Part shown: in pieces, positions 58,410-64,000 of the stretch
Layout of the letters: each line of letters begins with the position of its first letter
How positions within the stretch are numbered: position 1 is the stretch's first letter
From: Paenibacillus lignilyticus
GTDB lineage: Bacteria; Bacillota; Bacilli; Paenibacillales; Paenibacillaceae
Assembly: GCF_017942085.1 (NCBI RefSeq)
Contig: NZ_JAGKSP010000019.1
Location: 16,832 to 80,831 of the forward strand
Direction of reading: 5' to 3'
Length of the DNA stretch: 64,000 bases
The notes under the pieces: model-generated
The model's database searches: none
Told to the model about the DNA's origin: nothing
What the model saw: only the letters and a program-made list of their open reading frames with translations
Made by a program: the position numbers and the translations under genes

Positions 58410-61217
58410 TCAGCCCGTATTCCGAAGTCCCGCCGCTATTCCGTTGATCGTGAGCAGCACTTCACGCAGCAGCTCCGGATCGTCGGCTTCGCCGTTGGCA
58501 CGTTTCTCGCGCAGTTCCTTCAGGAGCTGCACTTGCATGTAGCTCAGCGGATCTACGTACGGGTTACGCAGACGGATCGATTCTTGGATAACAGGTACGT
58601 TGTCCAGAATATCCGCTTGGCCTGTGATTTGCAGAATGAACGAAGATGTCATGGCGTACTCTTCCTCAATTTGAGTGAAGATGCGGTCGCGGATCGTCGT
58701 GTCTGAAATCATGCCGGCATATTCTTTCGCAATTTGCAGATCGGCTTTCGCAAGCGCCATTTGCAAGTTGTCAATTAATGTGGTGAAGAACGGGAATTTC
58801 TCGTACATGACGCGCAGCGTGTTCATACGCTTCTCGTCACCTGCGACATATCCTTGCAATGCCGTTCCGGCTGCATACCACGCAGGCAGCAAGTAGCGGC
58901 TTTGCGTCCATGCGAATACCCATGGAATAGCGCGCAGATCCTCGAAACGGTCGCTGCCTTTGCGTTTTGCAGGACGGGAACCGATATTCAGCTCGCCAAC
59001 CTCCGGTAGAGGTGTCGACTCTTTGAAGAACGTCATGAAGTCCGGATCACGGAAAATCAGATCCTGATACTTCGTAAGCGCCGTCTCCGAAATGCCTCGT
59101 GCAATCTCATCCCACTCTGCAGTTGCTTCGGCTTCTTGCTCCGGATACTTCGCCAAACGCGAAGCCGTAACCAGCGCCCAAGTCGCTTGCTCCAAGCTGC
59201 GGTAAGCAATGCCCTTCATCGAGTAACGGGACGACAGCACTTCCCCTTGCTCCGTAATCTTAATGCCGCCGCCAACCGTATGTGGAGGCTGTGCAAGAAT
59301 ACTGCGGTTCAGCGGCATACCGCCGCGGCCAAGCGCTCCGCCGCGACCGTGGAAGAACTTCAGCTTCACGTCGAATTTCTTAGCTGCGCTTGTAATCGCA
59401 TTAAGCGCTACACGCAGCTCCCAGTTCGCCGTAACCACGCCGCCGTCTTTGTTGCTGTCGGAGTAGCCGAGCATGATTTCATGCAGATTACCGCGCGCTT
59501 CAACAGATTGACGGTAGATTGGCAGTGCAAACAGCTGCTCCATAATGCCAGGTGCCGCATGCAAATCGTCGATGGTTTCGAATAGAGGGACTGCCTGCAG
59601 CGTACAGCGAACTTGACCATTTGATTCCTTGCGGAACAAGCCAACCTCTTTGGCAAATACCATGACTTCGAGCATATCGCTGGCACCCTGCGTCATACTG
59701 ATCAGGTAGCTGGAGATACAGTTCACACCGAACTCCGCTTGCGCGCGATATATCGTATGATAAACATCCAGGCACTCCCGAGTGCTCTCGGAATAATCAA
59801 AATGCGGCGAAGTAAGCGGACGCGGATCGTTCAGCAATTTGTGCAGCAGCTCGATCTTCTCGTCTTCGGTCAGGGACGCATAATTATCCACAATGTTCAT
59901 ATTCGCAAGCACTTCAGTCATCGCATTCTCATGCTCTTTACTGTGCTGACGAACGTCGAGTGCTGCGAGATGGAATCCAAACAATTCCACTTGGCGAATC
60001 AATTTGCGAATATGCGTATCTGCAACATAGTCGGCAAAATGATTACGCAAGCTTCTGTCGATGATGCACAGATCCGCTTTCAGCTCATCCGCGCTGTTAT
60101 AGCGCTTGACGGAGCCCTTAAGCGCATCCTTCGATGTATTCGCGAGCTTCTCCAGCATGTAGCCGAGTTTAACACGATATGGTTCTTTATCGTTACGCCA
60201 TAGATCCACACTGCGTGTGTCGATCTTCTCGCGATCACTCTTAATCGAATCCAGCAATTCTTGCGAAACCTCAATGATATTCGTGCTGAAGCTGAGCTGG
60301 CTCATCACATCTTTCAGCAGCTCCTCATACTTTTCCAGTACAAGGCCGCGCTGCAGCGTTAAAGTCTCCCAAGTGACTTTTGCCGTTACCGATGGGTTAC
60401 CGTCGCGGTCGCCGCCAATCCACGAACCAAAACGGAGATACGTAGGCACATGCCAGCGCTCTTCAGGGTAGTACTTGTCCAAGCAGCGCTCAAGCTCTTC
60501 ATACACACTTGGAAGCACTTCGAACAAGGTCTCGTCAAAATAGTACATGCCATTACGCACTTCATCGATAACCGTAGGTTTGCGATCGCGAAGTTCATCC
60601 GTTTGCCACAGTGTCAGTACTTCATTAAGCAGCTTCTCGCGCAATTTCTCGCGCTCGCGATAAGTCAGCGTCGGATTGTCCAGTTCCACGACATCCGCTG
60701 CAATGCGCTGATGAATATCAAGCACGGCGCGGCGTGTAGCTTCGGTTGGATGAGCCGTCATAACGAGCTCAAGCGAAATATCTTCAATAATGCTTCTAAC
60801 ATTGTCTACATCGATACCTTGATCCTTGAGCACTTGAATAGCGCTCTCGATCGATCCAGGCTGTACCGTTTCTCCGGCTGAACGCTCATAATCGCGTTTA
60901 CGGCGAATACGGTGATTCTGTTCCGCAATATTAACGAGTTGAAAATAAATCGCAAATGCACGAATAACCTGATGACGCGTCTCCGGATTCAAAGCATCAA
61001 TGACTGCAGTGAATTCTTCATACAGCTCCGGCAGGAATTGCGCGCGCAGCGCTTTACTCATCTCACGGATTTTCTCTACATTCTCCAGCAGCTCGTGACC
61101 GCCTTGGTGGACAAGCACATCCCCAAGAATGTTCCCCAAGAACCGCACGTCTCGGCGAAGCAAATTGTTTGATTGCGGCCTTGTGGTTGTGACAGTTGTT
61201 CCAGCATGTTCCGACAT
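58410..61217 (-). CDS. ppc: Phosphoenolpyruvate carboxylase
   Basis: The 935-residue protein has VMTAHPTEATRR (catalytic His), FGSWIGGDRDGNPSVTAKVT, GYSDSNKDGGVVTANWEL and FHGRGGALGRGG, the defining PEPC motifs. It ends at the conserved LLTINGIAAGLRNTG. It fixes bicarbonate on PEP to oxaloacetate, refilling the TCA cycle. GGAGGAGG precedes the ATG. It is monocistronic. Two 19-20 bp repeats lie in its 5' region. Confidence 0.97.
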   Translation of the reverse strand: MSEHAGTTVTTTRPQSNNLLRRDVRFLGNILGDVLVHQGGHELLENVEKIREMSKALRAQFLPELYEEFTAVIDALNPETRHQVIRAFAIYFQLVNIAEQNHRIRRKRDYERSAGETVQPGSIESAIQVLKDQGIDVDNVRSIIEDISLELVMTAHPTEATRRAVLDIHQRIAADVVELDNPTLTYREREKLREKLLNEVLTLWQTDELRDRKPTVIDEVRNGMYYFDETLFEVLPSVYEELERCLDKYYPEERWHVPTYLRFGSWIGGDRDGNPSVTAKVTWETLTLQRGLVLEKYEELLKDVMSQLSFSTNIIEVSQELLDSIKSDREKIDTRSVDLWRNDKEPYRVKLGYMLEKLANTSKDALKGSVKRYNSADELKADLCIIDRSLRNHFADYVADTHIRKLIRQVELFGFHLAALDVRQHSKEHENAMTEVLANMNIVDNYASLTEDEKIELLHKLLNDPRPLTSPHFDYSESTRECLDVYHTIYRAQAEFGVNCISSYLISMTQGASDMLEVMVFAKEVGLFRKESNGQVRCTLQAVPLFETIDDLHAAPGIMEQLFALPIYRQSVEARGNLHEIMLGYSDSNKDGGVVTANWELRVALNAITSAAKKFDVKLKFFHGRGGALGRGGMPLNRSILAQPPHTVGGGIKITEQGEVLSSRYSMKGIAYRSLEQATWALVTASRLAKYPEQEAEATAEWDEIARGISETALTKYQDLIFRDPDFMTFFKESTPLPEVGELNIGSRPAKRKGSDRFEDLRAIPWVFAWTQSRYLLPAWYAAGTALQGYVAGDEKRMNTLRVMYEKFPFFTTLIDNLQMALAKADLQIAKEYAGMISDTTIRDRIFTQIEEEYAMTSSFILQITGQADILDNVPVIQESIRLRNPYVDPLSYMQVQLLKELREKRANGEADDPELLREVLLTINGIAAGLRNTG

Positions 61218-61247
61218 TCCCTAATCCTCCTCCAGGTTTCGCATGAT

Positions 61248-61306
61248 GCAAAACCACCTCGTAAGCATAGTCTTTGTGTTTAACGGAGCAAAACCACTCG
61301 TAAGCA
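61248..61306. repeat. Direct repeat in the ppc leader
   Basis: GCAAAACCACCTCGTAAGCA (61248-61267) recurs as GCAAAACCACTCGTAAGCA (61288-61306), 40 bp apart. Possibly a regulatory duplication. Apart from this and the terminator at 61512, positions 61218-61544 show nothing further. Confidence 0.6.
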
Positions 61307-61499
61307 AATCTTCGGATTTAACGTATGAATTCTACTTACACTGTGTATTTATACGACTTCCTTTCGGATTCCAGGTCGTAAAATCATCAACATAAGCCCA
61401 TTTAACCCGTATTGTCGGTTTTTAACTTTAACCATCATACTACAAATTAACAATCGGTTGAAGCTTTTTCACGCTTGGAAGAATAAGGGTCGAACTATA

Positions 61500-61530
61500 T
61501 AAAAATAAAAAGCCTTGGAAATCCAAGGCC
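61500..61530 (-). terminator. Terminator of the four-tRNA operon
   Basis: GCCTTGG pairs with CCAAGGC (61512-61529) and is followed by TTTTTATTTTT on the minus strand. Confidence 0.85.
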
Positions 61531-61544
61531 TTGAATGTCGTTTA

Positions 61545-61618
61545 TGGAGCGGGTGATGGGAATCGAACCCACGCTATTAGCTTGGAAGGCTAAAGTTCTA
61601 CCATTGAACTACACCCGC
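61545..61618 (-). tRNA. tRNA-Gly (anticodon TCC)
   Basis: The minus strand begins GCGGGTGTAGTTCAATGG; the anticodon loop is CTTCCAA; T arm GGTTCGATTCC; CCA encoded. Confidence 0.95.
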
Positions 61619-61627
61619 AGAAGAAGA

Positions 61628-61704
61628 TGGTCGGGATGACACGATTTGAACATGCGACCCCCTGGTCCCAAACCAGGTGCTCTACCAAGCTGAGCTACAT
61701 CCCG
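61628..61704 (-). tRNA. tRNA-Pro (anticodon TGG)
   Basis: Begins CGGGATGTAGCTCAGC; anticodon stem CCTGG around TTTGGGA; T arm TGTTCAAATC; CCA encoded. Confidence 0.95.
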
Positions 61705-61729
61705 TTATGTATCTAATGCAATTAAAGAA

Positions 61730-61806
61730 TGGCGTGCCCTGAGAGATTCGAACTCCCGACCTTTTGATTCGTAGTCAAATGCTCTATCCAGCTGAGCTAA
61801 GGGCAC
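61730..61806 (-). tRNA. tRNA-Arg (anticodon ACG)
   Basis: Begins GTGCCCTTAGCTCAGC; anticodon loop CTACGAA; T arm AGTTCGAATC; CCA encoded. ACG is read as ICG after modification. Confidence 0.95.
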
Positions 61807-61809
61807 TAA

Positions 61810-61884
61810 TGGAGCGGAAGACGGGAATCGAACCCGCGACCCTCGCCTTGGCAAGGCGATGCTCTACCGCTGAGCCACTTCCGC
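61810..61884 (-). tRNA. tRNA-Gly (anticodon GCC)
   Basis: Begins GCGGAAGTGGCTCAGC; anticodon stem CGCCT around TGCCAAG; T arm GGTTCGATTCC; CCA encoded. First gene of the four-tRNA unit. Confidence 0.95.
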
Positions 61885-62047
61885 ATTGTGTCAGTCACTT
61901 TTTCTCAAGCGCGACAAGTAATAATATATCATGCTGAATTATGAAATGCAACCCTTTTTCTAAAAAAAAATATGATACCTTTGCAATCGCCGGCCATGCT
62001 GCTATGGACGGCGATGAAATGCGTTTATTACGCTACGCTCACAGCTG

Positions 62048-62890
62048 CTATACCGACATACTCAATGGTTTTGGAATCTCTTGCTGAACCGCAGCAGGAG
62101 CTCCGGCACGAGCCAGTGCATACGGTAAGCAAAGCGGCACACCGGAGCGAGGATCCAGAATGATATCCGCTTCGATGCTGAACACCTCACGGAGGACATC
62201 CTTATTCATAACGGCAACCGGTGTTCCTTCACCAACCACATTACCGTTCTTGATGGCAATCATATGATGGGCATAACGCGATGCATGGTTCAAGTCATGA
62301 ACTACCATGACAATGGTTCTGCCAGCCGTTTCATTCAAATGCTGCAAGAGCTCCAATACTTCAAGCTGATGCGTCATATCGAGGAACGTTGTAGGCTCAT
62401 CCAAGAACAGCATATCCGTCTGCTGTGCCAATGCCATCGCAATCCACGCACGTTGACGCTGGCCGCCGGATAGACGGTCGATAGGCCGATCGGCAAACTC
62501 CGTCATCCCCGTTTTCTCAACCGCCCACTGGATGACAGAGCGGTCTTCCTTGCTGAGCGAGCCAAAACCCTTCTGATAAGGGAAACGTCCGTAGGAGACA
62601 AGCTCAGCCACTGTCAGTCCATCCGGAGCCGTAGGATTCTGCGGAAGGATAGCAAGCTGCTTCGCCACGTCCTTCGTGGATTGTTTATGTACCGATTTGC
62701 CGTCCAGAAGCACCGTTCCGGCAGATGGGGACATCAAACGAGCCATCGTCTTCAGAATCGTCGATTTACCGGATCCGTTGGCACCCACTAGGGCAGTGAT
62801 TTTACCTTTAGGGATAATAATATTTAAATTCTCGACAATAAGGCGTTCCTCATAGCCGATATTAAGTTTGGATGTCATGAAAGAATTCAT
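62048..62890 (-). CDS. Iron-siderophore ABC transporter ATP-binding protein (FhuC/FecE-like)
   Basis: The 280-residue ATPase has Walker A GANGSGKST (~residues 36-44), the Q loop at LPQNPTAPDG, signature RLSGGQRQRAWIAMALAQQT, Walker B MLFLDEPTTFLD and switch His in VVHDLNHASRYAHH, typical of FhuC/YusV. It would energise ferric-siderophore uptake. AAGGAG precedes the ATG. No permease or binding protein is adjacent, so it probably serves several importers. Two Fur boxes upstream indicate iron control. Confidence 0.9.
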   Translation of the reverse strand: MNSFMTSKLNIGYEERLIVENLNIIIPKGKITALVGANGSGKSTILKTMARLMSPSAGTVLLDGKSVHKQSTKDVAKQLAILPQNPTAPDGLTVAELVSYGRFPYQKGFGSLSKEDRSVIQWAVEKTGMTEFADRPIDRLSGGQRQRAWIAMALAQQTDMLFLDEPTTFLDMTHQLEVLELLQHLNETAGRTIVMVVHDLNHASRYAHHMIAIKNGNVVGEGTPVAVMNKDVLREVFSIEADIILDPRSGVPLCLPYALARAGAPAAVQQEIPKPLSMSV

Positions 62891-62930
62891 CTGTTTACAG
62901 CTCCTTGCAGAACAGACTGTTCCGCTTTGT

Positions 62931-62945
62931 GATAATATTTCTCAT
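62931..62945. promoter_or_regulatory. Fur box (proximal)
   Basis: TGATAATATTTCTCA matches the 7-1-7 Fur consensus TGATAATNATTATCA at 13 of 15 positions, 41 bp before the FhuC-like start codon. Confidence 0.65.
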
Positions 62946-62960
62946 TACGTTCTATACCAT

Positions 62961-62975
62961 GATAATCATTCTCAG
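62961..62975. promoter_or_regulatory. Fur box (distal)
   Basis: TGATAATCATTCTCA matches 14 of 15 positions of the 7-1-7 Fur consensus, 30 bp from the other box. Confidence 0.8.
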
Positions 62976-63159
62976 TTGATCCGTCAAGCGTTAACGGAGG
63001 TTCATTACTTTTATATCCCCACACTATGCACAAAATTGTGAAGAACCATCTATTCATCGTTTAAATTGTCACAACATTCAGGCGTAATTGTGGATAAGTA
63101 AAGCAGTGATAGCAAGCGTTTCGCCACTTATGCCATAGTTATCTACAGAGTTATACACA

Positions 63160-63181
63160 AAAAAGCCCTCAACGAGGGCCT
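63160..63181 (-). terminator. Terminator of the rRNA/tRNA operon
   Basis: GCCCTC pairs with GAGGGC (63165-63179), followed by six T on the minus strand, just after tRNA-Leu. Confidence 0.85.
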
Positions 63182-63192
63182 TCTGTTTGTGA

Positions 63193-63272
63193 TGCGCGTA
63201 GAGGGACTTGAACCCCCACGGTCGCCCGCCAGATCCTAAGTCTGGTGCGTCTGCCAATTCCGCCATACGCGC
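63193..63272 (-). tRNA. tRNA-Leu (anticodon TAG)
   Basis: Begins GCGCGTATGGCGGAATTGG; anticodon loop CTTAGGA; T arm GGTTCAAGTCC; long variable arm. CCA does not appear to be encoded (ATCA follows). Confidence 0.93.
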
Positions 63273-63304
63273 GCATATTCAATTCCATTCTCATTAGGTG
63301 AAAA

Positions 63305-63380
63305 TGGTGAGTCATGTAGGATTCGAACCTACGACACCCTGATTAAAAGTCAGGTGCTCTACCAACTGAGCTAATGACTC
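63305..63380 (-). tRNA. tRNA-Lys (anticodon TTT)
   Basis: Begins GAGTCATTAGCTCAGTTGG; anticodon loop CTTTTAA; T arm GGTTCGAATCC; CCA encoded. Confidence 0.95.
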
Positions 63381-63389
63381 AAACTAAAA

Positions 63390-63464
63390 TGGCTGGGGAT
63401 CTAGGATTCGAACCTAGGGATGACGGAGTCAAAGTCCGTTGCCTTACCGCTTGGCTAATCCCCA
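63390..63464 (-). tRNA. tRNA-Gln (anticodon TTG)
   Basis: Begins TGGGGATTAGCCAAGCGG; anticodon loop CTTTGAC; T arm GGTTCGAATCC; CCA encoded. Confidence 0.95.
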
Positions 63465-63470
63465 GTATAC

Positions 63471-63546
63471 TGGTGGAGGCTGACGGGATCGAACCGCCGA
63501 CCCTCTGCTTGTAAGGCAGATGCTCTCCCAGCTGAGCTAAGCCTCC
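63471..63546 (-). tRNA. tRNA-Val (anticodon TAC)
   Basis: Begins GGAGGCTTAGCTCAGC; anticodon loop CTTACAA; T arm GGTTCGATCCC; CCA encoded. Confidence 0.95.
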
Positions 63547-63564
63547 GGGATAGAGAGAAAAAAA

Positions 63565-63639
63565 TGGTGACCCGTAGGGGACTCGAACCCCTGTTACCTC
63601 CGTGAAAGGGAGGTGTCTTAACCACTTGACCAACGGGCC
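63565..63639 (-). tRNA. tRNA-Glu (anticodon TTC)
   Basis: Begins GGCCCGTTGGTCAAGTGG; anticodon loop CTTTCAC; T arm GGTTCGAGTCC; CCA encoded. Confidence 0.95.
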
Positions 63640-63657
63640 ATCTTGCAAAAAAATCAC

Positions 63658-63733
63658 TGGAGCTCTCAACCGGAATCGAACCGGTGACCTCATCCTTACC
63701 ATGGATGCACTCTGCCGACTGAGCTATGAGAGC
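63658..63733 (-). tRNA. tRNA-Thr (anticodon GGT)
   Basis: Begins GCTCTCATAGCTCAGTCGG; anticodon stem CATCC around ATGGTAA; T arm GGTTCGATTCC; CCA encoded. Confidence 0.93.
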
Positions 63734-63737
63734 GTAA

Positions 63738-63813
63738 TGGCTCCCCGAACAGGACTCGAACCTGTGACAACTCGATTAACAGTCGAGTGCTCTACCAACT
63801 GAGCTATCAGGGA
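63738..63813 (-). tRNA. tRNA-Asn (anticodon GTT)
   Basis: Begins TCCCTGATAGCTCAGTTGG; anticodon loop CTGTTAA; T arm GGTTCGAGTCC; CCA encoded. First tRNA after the 23S gene. Confidence 0.95.
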
Positions 63814-63923
63814 ACAGTTTAATTCAGGAACTTTTGTCACCCTGAAAACTGGATACGAACCTTTGCGAAGGTCTTGTTTAGCTGATCTTGTCCGAAGTTG
63901 AACATCCGAGCTGAATGTTCGTA

Positions 63924-64000
63924 GGATAAGCCCTCGACCGATTAGTATTCGTCAGCTGCATGCATTGCTGCACTTCCACCTCGAACCTATCAACCTGATC
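63924..64000 (-). rRNA. 23S rRNA, 3' end (partial)
   Basis: The minus strand reads GATCAGGTTGATAGG...CTGACGAATACTAATCGG and TCGAGGGCTTATCC, the conserved 3' end of bacterial 23S rRNA (helices 100-101). The rest lies beyond the window. About 110 bp separate it from tRNA-Asn, including CTGAAAACTGGATACGAACC, a usual rRNA spacer element, but no 5S gene. Confidence 0.93.

Noticed and set aside
59136..60881. Several plus-strand frames opposite ppc
   Set aside because: Shadows of the PEP carboxylase gene, without ribosome sites or domain patterns.
61218..61544. T-box or other riboswitch upstream of ppc
   Set aside because: No T-box sequence or recognisable aptamer was found; only a 20-bp direct repeat and the tRNA operon terminator.
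63379..63802. Protein-coding frames across the tRNA cluster
   Set aside because: They translate tRNA genes; each tRNA is complete with cloverleaf elements.

Overview
The window looks like a Paenibacillus-type chromosome (Bacillales, Paenibacillaceae). The housekeeping block sigW-rsiW-cdaA-cdaR-glmM-glmS has the Bacillus order, glmS is preceded by a glmS ribozyme, there is a GerA-type spore germination operon, and the regulators and sporulation-linked families (CotH, RsfA, SigW) are typical of that group. The species cannot be fixed from the sequence alone.

Left part (1-25.5 kb), ordinary chromosome. It holds a truncated secreted discoidin-like protein, gerA-gerC-gerB germination genes, msrA, and a LacI-type regulator divergent from an ABC sugar importer with a DUF1861 protein and a GH130 phosphorylase (a beta-mannoside-like catabolic operon). 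Next come an APH-like kinase, a WYL regulator facing two GyrI-like proteins, a TerC-family protein, two tandem FMN azoreductases, and a two-component system divergent from a VTC-domain / DUF4956 / CotH operon.

Middle part (25.67-49.57 kb), an AT-rich island downstream of glmS. Its ends are 27-bp inverted repeats (25 of 27 identical). Reading inward, three dispersed copies of a TTGTAACT motif lie at the left end and four copies at exact 20-bp spacing at the right end. Six bases, GAATGA, flank both ends, and the right end lies about 25 bp from the glmS stop codon. This is the architecture and address of a Tn7-like element, but I see no tnsABCDE genes inside. Instead the island holds an integron-like cassette array: about fifteen well-formed and eight partial attC-like sites (core CCCGTTAG, paired outer boxes, variable hairpin) separate small genes, nearly all on the minus strand. 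An XerC/D-like tyrosine recombinase, split by a frameshift, lies at the promoter-proximal end next to an attI-like core. The cargo is mostly unknown small proteins, with an AadA-like nucleotidyltransferase, an Imm26-type immunity protein, a stand-alone EF-Tu-domain-like protein, a PIN-domain protein, lipoproteins and a kinase-lobe/protease chimera. Two IS110-family (IS1111-type) elements and a 63-bp mini-element are inserted precisely after GTTAG of the cassette cores. The IS elements carry conserved 3' noncoding regions that probably encode their guide RNAs.

Right part (49.6-64 kb): glmS with ribozyme and promoter, glmM, cdaR, cdaA, rsiW, sigW, an EamA transporter and ppc. Then follow four tRNA genes, a Fur-box-controlled FhuC-like ATPase, seven more tRNA genes, and the 3' end of a 23S rRNA gene at the window edge, with no 5S gene between the 23S gene and the tRNAs.
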